Positions 42,713 to 51,732 of a stretch of 64,000 bases of DNA are shown here, in pieces. The notes under the pieces were generated by a model. That model did not search any database. It was not told where the DNA came from and saw nothing but the letters and a program-made list of their open reading frames with translations. The position numbers and the translations under genes are program-made. The stretch's first letter is position 1, and every line of letters starts with the position of its first letter. The stretch is from CALBTQ01 sp036725605 (GTDB lineage Bacteria > Lernaellota > Lernaellaia > Lernaellales > Lernaellaceae), in assembly GCA_036725605.1 (NCBI GenBank), contig DAIMDW010000005.1:139610-203609 (forward strand), given 5' to 3'.

Positions 42713-44020
42713 ATGGACAAGTCGCCGCCCGCATCGCCCGCGCCCGCTCGCCCGCGCCGCCGCCTGAGAAAGGCGTTGTTCGCCGCGGTCGCGGTCATCC
42801 TTGCGCTGCTGGCGTTGACCGTGCTGCTCAAGGTGCTCGAAGCAACCGGCGTGATCGGCACCCACCGCCTCGACGACCGCGTCGCCTATCTGCCCGACAA
42901 CTGGCTGAAGGTGAAACACCGCAAGGACGGCGATCGATGGCGCATCCGCCACGGCGCGATGCTCAAGACGACCTTCACCGTGCCGCCGCCGCCCGACACC
43001 GTGCGCCTGGTCGTCGTCGGCGGATCGTTCGCCATGGGCACGCCCTACGTGCATCAGAAAACGAACAAGGCCATCGGCCACGGCGGCATCCCCGATTGGC
43101 TGCGCGCCGAATTGCGGGCGCGTTTTCCGCAGCGGCGCATCGAGGTGATCAACGCGGCCGGCGGCGGCATCAACTCCGGCCCGGTGCGCGGCATCGTCGA
43201 GCGTCTGGCGCAGGCCCGGCCCGACGCGTTGATCGTCGCGACCGGCAACAACGAGGGGTTCGTTCCCGCGACGCGCTTCCACGAGGCGCTGCACGAATGG
43301 ATCGTCTACCGCGCGTTGACCACCGCCTTGCGTCCGCCGCCGCCCGCCGCGCAACGCGATTTTTTCATGCTGCAGGACGACGACAACCGGGCGATCGAGC
43401 GACGGTATCGGGAAAACATCGTCGCGATGATCGACGCGGCGAAACGCGAAAAGACGCCGCTGATTTTGTGCACCATGCCGATCAACCTGCTGTTCAACGG
43501 GCCGTACCCGCCGGTGAAATCCTATCCGTATCCGACGGACGATGAAGAGTTGAACGCCGGCATCGAGGCGCAAAACGAGGGCGATTATGCCGCGGCGATC
43601 GAGCATTACAGCGCCAGCGAACATCCGTCGTTCGCCGCCTTGTACATCGCACAATGTTTTCTCGCGCAGGAGCAATTCGAGCAAGCCAAACGCTTCCTGC
43701 GCCTGCACGTGCAGTTGGATCCCAAAAACCGCACGCGGCCTTCCTACAACGATTTTTTGCGCGAAATCGCCGCCGAGCGTCAAGTATTACTGGCCGATCT
43801 GGAGCGCCGCGCCGAGGACCTTTCCCCGCACGGCCTGCCGGGAAGCAACCTGTTCGTCGATTACTGTCACTTGAACTGGAATGGATATTATGAGATGTCG
43901 CAGGCGATCCTGGACGTCCTGTCGACCAATCTGCCGGCGCTGTCGGAACCCGGGCCGAAGCCGACGCTCGCCGACCTTATCGCCCACGAAGGGTGGAACG
44001 ATTTGCCCGAATTGAATTGA
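42713..44020 (+). CDS. Membrane-anchored SGNH-like protein with TPR-like insert (1 of 3)
   Basis: This 435-residue protein has one N-terminal membrane helix (about residues 20-42), then SGNH motifs: block I VVVGGSFAMGT (S105), block III ATGNNEG (N179) and D383/H386 in VDYCHLN. Between blocks III and V is a TPR-like stretch (EGDYAAAIEHYSASE, AALYIAQCFLAQEQFEQAKRFL, about residues 285-340). It ends with EPGPKPTLADLIAHEGW. Two paralogues follow in tandem. The role is unknown; related membrane SGNH proteins deacetylate or transfer acyl groups in glycans. The start at 42713 is chosen over an in-frame TTG at 42683. Confidence 0.78.
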   Translation: MDKSPPASPAPARPRRRLRKALFAAVAVILALLALTVLLKVLEATGVIGTHRLDDRVAYLPDNWLKVKHRKDGDRWRIRHGAMLKTTFTVPPPPDTVRLVVVGGSFAMGTPYVHQKTNKAIGHGGIPDWLRAELRARFPQRRIEVINAAGGGINSGPVRGIVERLAQARPDALIVATGNNEGFVPATRFHEALHEWIVYRALTTALRPPPPAAQRDFFMLQDDDNRAIERRYRENIVAMIDAAKREKTPLILCTMPINLLFNGPYPPVKSYPYPTDDEELNAGIEAQNEGDYAAAIEHYSASEHPSFAALYIAQCFLAQEQFEQAKRFLRLHVQLDPKNRTRPSYNDFLREIAAERQVLLADLERRAEDLSPHGLPGSNLFVDYCHLNWNGYYEMSQAILDVLSTNLPALSEPGPKPTLADLIAHEGWNDLPELN

Positions 44021-44076
44021 CGTGCTCTCGTCGATGTCGCCATAATCTGCCAAAACCTTGCGGGAAAGGGCGAGAT

Positions 44077-45354
44077 TTGCGTTATCGGACAAAACGAAAA
44101 ATTTTCGCCTTCATACCTTTGTTGCTTTTGTTGCTGGCGGCGACGATCGTTCTGTGGATCCTCGAACGGCGCGGCGTGATAAATTCCGAACGCCCCGATG
44201 ATTGGGTGCACGCGCCGCCGGTCAACTGGCTGCACAAAGAAAAAACCGCCGACGGCGTGTGGATTCGTCTTGAGCACGACATGCTGCTCACCAGTCGCTT
44301 CCCGAAAAAGAAACCGCCCGACACGCTGCGCATTTTCGTTACCGGCGGCTCCTTCGCCATGGGTTCGCCGGTCGTCGTCCAGCAAATGGTGGATCCCTGC
44401 GGCGGCATCGGCGAATGGATGCGCGACGAACTGCGCCTGCGTTATCCGCGTCACAACATCGAGGTGATCAATGTCGGCGCCGGCGCACAGAATTCCTTTC
44501 GTGTGGTGGAGATCGTCAAGAAATTGGTCGAACTCGAGCCGGATATCATTTTCGTCATGACCGGCAACAACGAAGGCGTCATGCCGCGTTTCAACCTTAA
44601 TCAACAATTGCACAAATGGGTGCTGTATCGCGTGATGAAAAAGGAACTGTTGCCCGAACCGACGATCGACCAGCGTCTGTACGCCAAAGTCGTCAACAGC
44701 GACGCGCAGGTCTCCGAAAAATACATGCGTCAAAACCTGCAGCGGATCGTCTCCCTCACCGGCCGGCACGACGTCGAGCTGCTGCTGGCGGCGATGCCGA
44801 TCAATCTCAAGCCGGAAAACGATGTGATCGTTAATTATGAAAGCGAAATCGCGGAGATGGATCAGCCGATACGCGACGGCCGCGAACTACAGGCGCAGGG
44901 AAAGTACGCCGAAGCGATCGATGTGTTCGCCAAAAGCAACTGCATGGATTTCAGCACCTATTTCATCGCTCAATGTTGGGAAGCGTTGGGCGACTATGAG
45001 CGCGCGAAAAGTTATTATTTATTCAATCTTAGCGTCAATCCCGGCATGCGCACGCAACCGTCCACCAACGCCATGGTGCGCGTGTTCAGCCGTAAGAAGC
45101 GGGTGCACCTGGTCGATCTCGAAGCGGTCGCCGAGCGGGTTTCGCCGCACGGCATCCCGGGGTATAATTTGTTTCTCGATTACTGTCACATGGATCAGAA
45201 TGGTTATTACCTGATGGCGCAGGAGGCGTTGCGCGTGCTGGAGACCGACAAGCTCATTCCCGCGTCGTTCGGCAAGCCGGGGCCGAAACCGACGATGGAG
45301 GAAATCGTCGATCATTACGGTTGGATTTTCCTGGAAAAGTATTCGGTTTATTAA
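44077..45354 (+). CDS. Membrane-anchored SGNH-like protein with TPR-like insert (2 of 3)
   Basis: This paralogue of the upstream gene has an N-terminal helix, FVTGGSFAMGSP (S92 with the chosen start), MTGNNEG, a TPR-like insert (QGKYAEAIDVFAKSN, FIAQCWEALGDYERAKSYYL) and LDYCHMDQNGYY with D368 and H371. The start is probably TTG at 44077, seven bases after AAAGGG; an upstream in-frame GTG (43993) would overlap the previous gene. It shares the C-terminal GKPGPKPTMEEIVDHYGW motif with its neighbours. Function unknown. Confidence 0.75.
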   Translation: MRYRTKRKIFAFIPLLLLLLAATIVLWILERRGVINSERPDDWVHAPPVNWLHKEKTADGVWIRLEHDMLLTSRFPKKKPPDTLRIFVTGGSFAMGSPVVVQQMVDPCGGIGEWMRDELRLRYPRHNIEVINVGAGAQNSFRVVEIVKKLVELEPDIIFVMTGNNEGVMPRFNLNQQLHKWVLYRVMKKELLPEPTIDQRLYAKVVNSDAQVSEKYMRQNLQRIVSLTGRHDVELLLAAMPINLKPENDVIVNYESEIAEMDQPIRDGRELQAQGKYAEAIDVFAKSNCMDFSTYFIAQCWEALGDYERAKSYYLFNLSVNPGMRTQPSTNAMVRVFSRKKRVHLVDLEAVAERVSPHGIPGYNLFLDYCHMDQNGYYLMAQEALRVLETDKLIPASFGKPGPKPTMEEIVDHYGWIFLEKYSVY

Positions 45355-45356
45355 TC

Positions 45357-46664
45357 ATGAGACAAGCGCGGCCGCTATGGAAACGAGTTCTATTTTCGTT
45401 GCTGCCGCTGCTCTTTCTGCTGGCGACGGCGACGATCGTCCTCCACCTTCTTGAGGATTTTCATGTCATCGACACCGAAAGCCAGGACGATTGGATTCAC
45501 CACCCGCCGTTGCGATACATCTTCACCGAACGGACCGCCGGCGGCGCGCAAATTCTCATCAAGCACAGCTCGATGGTCGCCAGCCGTTTCCCGAAAGAAA
45601 AACCGGCCGGCGCGTTGCGCCTGTTCCTCGGCGGCGGCTCGTTCGCCCTGGGCACGCCGGTGGTCGAGCAGGGCGTCGATAAACCCATCTGCGGCGGCAT
45701 CGCCGAATGGATGCGCGACGACCTTCATTTGCGTTATCCGCACGAAACGATCGAGATCCTCAACGTTGCGGCCGGCGGTGCGAGTTCGTTCCGCGTCGTC
45801 GAGACGATCCGGGACATCCTGCCGTTTTCGCCGGACATCGTTTTTGTCATTGCCGGCAACAACGACGGTTTTTCCTCGGTGTTGGACATCAACAAATTCC
45901 TGCACCACTGGGTGACCTACCGCGCCTTCAAGCGCAGCCTGCTGGCCGACCCGACGCTGGAGGATCGCCTGGCCGCCGAAATCGGCCATGAGCTGAACGC
46001 GGAAGTCATCGGTTCGTTCATCGACAACCTGCAACGGATCGTCGACCTGTGCGCCGCCAACCACGTCAAGGTGATGTTGGCGACCATGCCGATCAACCTG
46101 CGGCCGACGCTGGCGGTGCTTTCGCCGCAGTGGCTCGAGCAGGGGATGAACGATGAAGAATTTCGCGCCGGCGAACGACTCTTTGGCGCCGGCGATTATC
46201 AGGCGGCGATCGAACACTACACCGCGAGCGAGGCGATGGTGCCCGCCTCCTATCGTTTGGCCGAATGCCATGAGCGCCTCGGCGATTTTGCGCAGGCTGA
46301 GTATTTCTATCGCTTTAACCATCGCCTTTCTCAGGGCATTCGCGCGAGTTATGAAGCCAACGAACGCATTCGCCAACTGGCCGCCGCGCACGACCATGTC
46401 TATCTGGTGGATCTGGAAAAGGCTGCCCGTGAGGTTTCGCCGCACGGTTTGCCGGGATTGAATTTGTACGTCGACATTTGTCACATGCGCCACGAAGGCT
46501 ATTACCTGATGGCGCAGGAGGCGTTGCGGGTCATGGAACATGAAAGGCTCATTCCCGCGTCGTTCGGTCGACCGGGGCCGAAACCGACGATGGAGGAAAT
46601 CATCGCGCATTACAATTGGACGTTCGATTACGAATACGACCTGGCCACGGAGCGTCAACCGTGA
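45357..46664 (+). CDS. Membrane-anchored SGNH-like protein with TPR-like insert (3 of 3)
   Basis: This third paralogue starts two bases after the previous stop (ATG 45357). Membrane helix at about residues 12-32; FLGGGSFALGTP (S95), IAGNNDG, TPR-like insert (AGDYQAAIEHYTASE, YRLAECHERLGDFAQAEYFY) and VDICHMRHEGYY (D373, H376). It is closest to the second paralogue (identical order of LMAQEALRVME and RPGPKPTMEEI). Its stop overlaps the GTG of the next gene (GTGA at 46661-46664). Catalytic residues are retained in all three copies. Confidence 0.77.
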   Translation: MRQARPLWKRVLFSLLPLLFLLATATIVLHLLEDFHVIDTESQDDWIHHPPLRYIFTERTAGGAQILIKHSSMVASRFPKEKPAGALRLFLGGGSFALGTPVVEQGVDKPICGGIAEWMRDDLHLRYPHETIEILNVAAGGASSFRVVETIRDILPFSPDIVFVIAGNNDGFSSVLDINKFLHHWVTYRAFKRSLLADPTLEDRLAAEIGHELNAEVIGSFIDNLQRIVDLCAANHVKVMLATMPINLRPTLAVLSPQWLEQGMNDEEFRAGERLFGAGDYQAAIEHYTASEAMVPASYRLAECHERLGDFAQAEYFYRFNHRLSQGIRASYEANERIRQLAAAHDHVYLVDLEKAAREVSPHGLPGLNLYVDICHMRHEGYYLMAQEALRVMEHERLIPASFGRPGPKPTMEEIIAHYNWTFDYEYDLATERQP

Positions 46665-47809
46665 GCCGCCCCCTCAAGGTGACGGCGCTGCTGGCCCTGC
46701 TGGGTCTGCTGGCCTGGATCGGCTTCGCCCTGGGCGACAACGACCGGACGACGCCGTCGGCCGACGCCTGTTCGCGCGCGCTGGTCATGCGCGGCCTCGG
46801 CTTGAGCTGGAAAAAACTCAACCACCGCATCAGCCTCTGGCGCGTCGCCCCGCGGCAGGATGGTTGCCCGGCGGCCGTGCCCGCCGACGTGCCGTTGGAC
46901 GTCGCCTACGTCGGCGGTAGCTGGACCACCGGCGGCGGCATCATGAGCGACCGGCCCATCGCGCATTATCACTACCACGCGGTCGATGCGCCGGGGCAAC
47001 TGGGTTTTTACGCCGGGCAGACGACGTTGTTCATCGATGCGCCCGCCGACGAGGCCCAAGCGACGGTGACGGTCGATCTGGCCGCGGCGCGCCTGGCCGG
47101 CTTCGCGCGGTACGTCGTGTTGCTCGATGGCCTCGAGTTGCGTACCGATGTCGCGCAGGTCGATCCGGCCTATCCGGCGAAGTACGACCCGGCGCTCGGC
47201 TACACCTCGCGGGGGATCGGTGCGGCGGTGAAGGATCTGGCGATTCAAGAAAACAAGGCATCCTTCACCACTTGGGCGCGATTCGATCATGGACCGGCCG
47301 ATCGTGGGGGAATGAATGAGGCGATGGCCCATGCGCGCACGAAAGCGATCGTTCATTACCTGTTGGTGGGAATCGCTGGCGGAAGAGCCACCCTGGCCGA
47401 GCACGCCTACACCATGACCTACAAAAAGCCGCGCCGGCTGTTTCAAGCACAATACGACCATGCCGCGCCGGCAATGCGCCGTTTGGAAATGCAAGGCGCG
47501 CCCGGCTATCCGGTGGCTTTTCAGGGGCTGCAAGCCTTCGATTTCGCCTTGTTCGGATCGGTGGAAGAGGGCGATTACATGCGTGATTTTGTCGTCAGAA
47601 CCGATCTGCTGTCCTACGATCCGGCCACCGGCAAGGCCGTGCTGGATGTCGACGGTTTTGCCTCGAACGCCTCGCTGCTGACCTACGAAACGATGGAAAA
47701 CGCCTTTTCCGCCCGCCTGGCGCTCATTCAGATGCCGCAAGGCGCGGCCGTGCCCGGTGATAAAGTGGTGGAGTTCGAAACCGGCGAAACGACCTTATCT
47801 TTGCCTTAA
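46661..47809 (+). CDS. Membrane-anchored protein of unknown function
   Basis: This 382-residue protein starts at GTG 46661, overlapping the TGA of the SGNH gene, which argues for translational coupling. One N-terminal membrane helix (about residues 6-25) precedes a beta-rich soluble part with VAYVGGSWTTGGGIMSDRPIAHYHYHA and YKKPRRLFQAQYDHAAPAMRRLEM. I recognise no family; the GGSW phrase only weakly recalls the block I of its SGNH neighbours. The C-terminus ends VVEFETGETTLSLP. It likely works with the SGNH triplet. Confidence 0.65.
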   Translation: MSRPLKVTALLALLGLLAWIGFALGDNDRTTPSADACSRALVMRGLGLSWKKLNHRISLWRVAPRQDGCPAAVPADVPLDVAYVGGSWTTGGGIMSDRPIAHYHYHAVDAPGQLGFYAGQTTLFIDAPADEAQATVTVDLAAARLAGFARYVVLLDGLELRTDVAQVDPAYPAKYDPALGYTSRGIGAAVKDLAIQENKASFTTWARFDHGPADRGGMNEAMAHARTKAIVHYLLVGIAGGRATLAEHAYTMTYKKPRRLFQAQYDHAAPAMRRLEMQGAPGYPVAFQGLQAFDFALFGSVEEGDYMRDFVVRTDLLSYDPATGKAVLDVDGFASNASLLTYETMENAFSARLALIQMPQGAAVPGDKVVEFETGETTLSLP

Positions 47810-47878
47810 GTGGGGAAATAGCTCAATATTATCCTATAAAGTGGGATTAATATGCAAATTATCGCCAGCTAGTGGCGG

Positions 47879-49294
47879 TCAGTAGGCATGAAGCTCGTAC
47901 GCTCCAATGTCCCACAGGTTGTTGAACGGACGATATTGCCGGTCGAGATCGTGGTAAATATCCGGGTGCGTCACCCACTGAACCGGCGACAGCCCGGCGT
48001 CGATCAGCGGACTGGTCGTCGTCGGATGATAAAGCTCGTCGGCGAATTGCGGCTCGCTATCGATGTTCCCCGCCGCGTCCAGGCAGTTGCTCCAGGTGCA
48101 TTCGTTCAGGTAATCGAGAGTGCAAATTTTACCGTGATAAAAGTCGAGGTAGCATGAGCCGCCCCGGGTATGAATGTCGTTGTGGAAAAACCGGAATCGC
48201 GGTTCGTTCTGCGAGTAGAAGAAGATCGGGGTGACGCCGCCGGACCGGCCGCCGGGCGCGATGACGTTGTTGATCAGCGTGTGCTCGCCGCTGTAAAAGG
48301 TCAGGGTCTGGCTGCCGCCGGCGAAGGTGTTGTTGATGATCAGGCTCGGCCCGCGGATCACCATGGCCGCGCCCGCGCCGACCGCGAGGTTGTTGATGAC
48401 CAACGAGGGCTCGTCGCCGGACGCGCCCAAATCCAGCGGGTATGAGCTGGCGCCCCAGCCGGAAAAGCTGAAGCCCGTGAACAGCGTGTTTTCGCGGATG
48501 ATCAACGTTTCGGCGGACAGATCCACCGCGATCGACGTGGCGTAGTCCATTGCCAGCAAGGCGCCGGTGGCGATGTCGTTGCCGAACAGCTCGACCTCGT
48601 CGTTGTAAAAGCCCGACACGCCCCGCGAGTCGGCGGTCGTCGCGACGACGTCGTGGCCGCGAATCACGTTGTGGTACAGCCGCACCGGCGCGGTGTTTTG
48701 CCGCACCCGCACGCCGGTGAAAAATTCGCCGCCGGTCGCGCTGATGTGAAAACCTTCCAGGTGCGTTTCGCTTGCCTGCTCGATGATGGATACGGCCACG
48801 ACCTCTTCGTCGATCGGCGCGACGATGCCGCTCGGGCAGGCGACGAAATCACGCGTCCAGTCGGCGCAATAGCCGCCGTACAGCGAGACGGTCAGCGTCA
48901 CGGCCTCGCCGTACTCGCCGCTTCCGACGAACACGACCTTGTTTTCGACCGTGGCGCGCAGCAATCCGGCGGCGATCGTGCGCAGCGGCCGGGCCATCGT
49001 GCCGGGGTTGGCGTCGTCACCGGTCACGGCCACGAACACGCCGATGTCGTCGGTGGGCGCAGGGGCGAGTTCCTCGGCGGGCGGCACGATGGGCGGCGAC
49101 GAATCATCGTCATCGTCGAGCGCGTCGTCATCGCTTACCTCGTCGTCATCGGTTTGATCGTCGTCGGTGTTGTCATCGTCATCGGCGGGCGAAGAGTCGT
49201 CGTTGTCGTCGTCATCGTCGTCGCAGGCTATGAATGAAAGAAGAAGAAAAACCAGGCCGGCCAGCAGCACGCAGGCGAACATTTCCCGTTTCAT
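47879..49294 (-). CDS. Beta-helix lipoprotein with acidic N-terminal linker
   Basis: This 471-residue lipoprotein has the signal MKREMFACVLLAGLVFLLLSFIAC. The lipidated Cys is followed by about 45 residues dominated by Asp (CDDDDDDNDDSSPADDDDN, TDDDQTDDDEVSDDDALD). The mature domain (about residues 75-470) is a right-handed parallel beta-helix or DUF1565-type protein (VAVTGDDANPGTMARPLRTIAAGL, LYHNVIRGHDVV, LIINNTFAGGSQTLTF, IFFYSQNEPRFRFFHNDIH). Such folds bind or cleave polysaccharide; no catalytic residues can be assigned. The ATG is at 49294. Confidence 0.82.
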   Translation of the reverse strand: MKREMFACVLLAGLVFLLLSFIACDDDDDDNDDSSPADDDDNTDDDQTDDDEVSDDDALDDDDDSSPPIVPPAEELAPAPTDDIGVFVAVTGDDANPGTMARPLRTIAAGLLRATVENKVVFVGSGEYGEAVTLTVSLYGGYCADWTRDFVACPSGIVAPIDEEVVAVSIIEQASETHLEGFHISATGGEFFTGVRVRQNTAPVRLYHNVIRGHDVVATTADSRGVSGFYNDEVELFGNDIATGALLAMDYATSIAVDLSAETLIIRENTLFTGFSFSGWGASSYPLDLGASGDEPSLVINNLAVGAGAAMVIRGPSLIINNTFAGGSQTLTFYSGEHTLINNVIAPGGRSGGVTPIFFYSQNEPRFRFFHNDIHTRGGSCYLDFYHGKICTLDYLNECTWSNCLDAAGNIDSEPQFADELYHPTTTSPLIDAGLSPVQWVTHPDIYHDLDRQYRPFNNLWDIGAYELHAY

Positions 49295-49665
49295 CGCACC
49301 ACTCCCATGCGAACGGTCATGCCCCCACCAGCTTCATACCACCAAGGGAAAATAATCGCAAACGGTAATCGACAAAAAAGTGTGAAGTGTTGTCTCGCTC
49401 TTCGTGTGCCGCACTTTCGGTTTTCACCAAAGAGATGCTGTGGATTGGCCGGTGGCACTGATACACCGAACAAAGCGAGGTGTATCAGTGTTTTCGTCCT
49501 CCGAAAGGTCAGGAAAGGTATCGGCTGGTCCTCGATGCCCGCCTGCGCGGGCATGACAATTCTTTCCGTCATCCTCGGGCTTGACCCGGGGATCCAGGAT
49601 TCCATTACCGTCGCGCGAAGCGCGGCCTTCCTTAATTGAGCGTCACTGACTCTCTCTCGTCCGAA
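49295..49665. repeat. Intergenic dispersed-repeat block
   Basis: These 371 non-coding bases hold members of repeat families also found at 52.7-53.3 and 59.5-59.9 kb. They include a 12-bp hairpin (CACTGATACACC at 49456-49467 with its complement at 49479-49490), a palindromic GCCCGCCTGCGCGGGC tract (about 49538-49553) and the ATCCTCGGGCTTGACCCGGG...CCAGGATTCC motif (49570-49602). Confidence 0.75.
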
Positions 49666-51732
49666 TCACACCTGCCGGAAGTCGGCGATGGCTTCGAACA
49701 ACGCCGTGACCGCGCTGACCAGATTCAAACGGTTGAGGCGAATATCGTGATCCTTGTGCATGACCAGCACGTCGTCGAAGAACTTGTCGACCTGCGGCCG
49801 GATCTCGCTGATGGTCAGCAATGCGCCGAGCACGTCGTCGGCCTTGACCAGCTTGTCGACCTGGTCCTTCACGTTGAGCACCGCCGCGTACAGCGCCTTT
49901 TCCGCGTCCTCGCTGAGCAGTTCGGCCTTCACCGGACCGGCGTCGTCGTAATCCTTGACGATGTTCCCGGCGCGCTTGAACGCCGCGGCAAACGCCTCGA
50001 ACTCCTCGCGCGCGGCGAAGGCCGCCACCGCTTCCAGCCGCGCCAGCGTGGTCGGAATGCGGTCGCAACGCACCGCCAGCACCGCGTTGGCGATGCCCGC
50101 CGGCGTGCCCTGCGCCGTCACCCAATGGAACAGCCGGTCGCAGACGAAATTGAAAATTTCCTGCGCCAGTTCCTCGCGGTCGGCCTTGAATTTATCCTCG
50201 ACGCCGTCGAGCGCCTTGCGGACCAGATCGGTCAGCGGCAGATTCCACTGGCGTTGTTCGAGAATGCGCAGCACGCCCAACGCCTGGCGCCGCAGCGCGT
50301 ACGGATCGCCCGCGCCGGTGGGCTGCAACCCCACGCCGAAGCAGGCGACGATCGAGTCCATTTTATCCGCGATCGACAGCACCGCGCCGGCGGCCGAATC
50401 CGGCAGCATGTCGCCGGCGAAACGCGGCAGGTAATGCTCGAAAATCGCCTGCGCCACATCCTCGGTTTCGCCCTGATGCCGCGCGTAGTACATGCCCATC
50501 ACGCCCTGCAACTCGGGAAACTCGCCGACCATGCCCGAGAGCAGATCGGCCTTGTACAACAACGCCGCGCGCTTGATCGTCTCCAACTCGTCGCCGGCGA
50601 CCTGCGCGCCGATGTAATTGGCCAGCTTGCGCACGCGCTCGACCTTCTCGGCGTAGCTGCCCAGTTTGACGTGGAACAACATGCCGTCCAAACCGCCCGC
50701 CAGCGTTTCCAGCTTTTTGTCGCGATCGACCTCGAAGAAGTACTTGGCGTCTTCCAACCGCGCGATCAGCACGCGCTCGTTGCCCGCGATGACCGTCTCC
50801 GGCGCGCTGGATTCGATGTTGGCGATCACGCAGAACGCCGGCAGCAGATCGCCGTTGCCGTCCTCGAAGCCGAAATATTTCTGATGCTCGCGCATCGGCG
50901 TGATCAGCACCTCGCGCGGCAAGGCGAGGTACGCCTCGGGGAAGCGGCCCAGCAGCGGCACGGGCCATTCGCACAGATACGCGACGTGCTCGACCAGTTC
51001 CTCGTCCTCGATCCAATGTCCGCCGAGCTGTTCGGCGAACGCCAGCAGCTTCTCGCGGATCAGTTCCTTGCGCGCCGCGTCGTTGATCATCACCTTCGCC
51101 TGGGCCAGCTTGGTCTCGTAGTCGGCGAAGTCGCGCACTTCGATCATCCCCTGGCTGTGGAAGCGATGTCCGCAGGTCAGGTTGCCCGAGGTCACGTCGT
51201 CGAGCCGGAACTCAATCACCTCGCCGCCCAGCAGCGCCAGCGCCCAGTGGATCGGCCGCACGAAACGCAGGTCGCCGTCGCCCCAGCGCATCGGCTTGGG
51301 CCACGGCAGCGCGAGGATCGTTTCGGGCAGCAACGCGGCCAGCAGGTCCTTCGCCGGCCGGCCCGCGATCAGCTTCTTGATGCCGATGTACTCGCCTTTT
51401 TCGGTGGTGAAGGTCCGCAACTCGGCCACGTCCACGCCCTGGCCCTTGGCGAAGCCCAGCGCGGCCTTGGTCGGTTGACCGTCTTTATCGAAAGCGGCTT
51501 TGACCGACGGTCCGAGCTTTTCCTCTTCGCGATCGGGCTGGCGCGTAAGCAGATCGACCGCCTGCACGACCAGCCGGCGCGGCGTCGAATATACGTTGAG
51601 TTCGCTGAAGGTCAGACCCAGCTCATTGAACTTGCCGGTCAGCATGTTTTTCAGATTGGCTTCGGCTTCGGGCAAAAACCGCGCGGGGATTTCCTCGGTC
51701 CCGATTTCCAGCAGCAGTTCGGCGGCGCTCAT
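49666..51732 (-). CDS. glyS: Glycyl-tRNA synthetase beta subunit
   Basis: This 688-residue subunit of the bacterial alpha2beta2 enzyme starts MSAAELLLEIGTEEIPARFLPEAE, the standard glyS opening, and contains the HD-like region and C-terminal anticodon-binding (DALR) domain (FDDVLVMHKDHDIRLNRLNLV). It charges tRNA-Gly together with GlyQ. The ATG overlaps the TGA of glyQ (51729-51732), giving tight coupling. No T-box leader is seen upstream of the pair. Length is normal. Confidence 0.95.
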   Translation of the reverse strand: MSAAELLLEIGTEEIPARFLPEAEANLKNMLTGKFNELGLTFSELNVYSTPRRLVVQAVDLLTRQPDREEEKLGPSVKAAFDKDGQPTKAALGFAKGQGVDVAELRTFTTEKGEYIGIKKLIAGRPAKDLLAALLPETILALPWPKPMRWGDGDLRFVRPIHWALALLGGEVIEFRLDDVTSGNLTCGHRFHSQGMIEVRDFADYETKLAQAKVMINDAARKELIREKLLAFAEQLGGHWIEDEELVEHVAYLCEWPVPLLGRFPEAYLALPREVLITPMREHQKYFGFEDGNGDLLPAFCVIANIESSAPETVIAGNERVLIARLEDAKYFFEVDRDKKLETLAGGLDGMLFHVKLGSYAEKVERVRKLANYIGAQVAGDELETIKRAALLYKADLLSGMVGEFPELQGVMGMYYARHQGETEDVAQAIFEHYLPRFAGDMLPDSAAGAVLSIADKMDSIVACFGVGLQPTGAGDPYALRRQALGVLRILEQRQWNLPLTDLVRKALDGVEDKFKADREELAQEIFNFVCDRLFHWVTAQGTPAGIANAVLAVRCDRIPTTLARLEAVAAFAAREEFEAFAAAFKRAGNIVKDYDDAGPVKAELLSEDAEKALYAAVLNVKDQVDKLVKADDVLGALLTISEIRPQVDKFFDDVLVMHKDHDIRLNRLNLVSAVTALFEAIADFRQV

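Noticed and set aside
41186..43783. 865-residue protein including the M28 peptidase
   Set aside because: Everything above 42595 is antisense to the SGNH gene; the signal peptide and GGAGG at 42595 define the true start.
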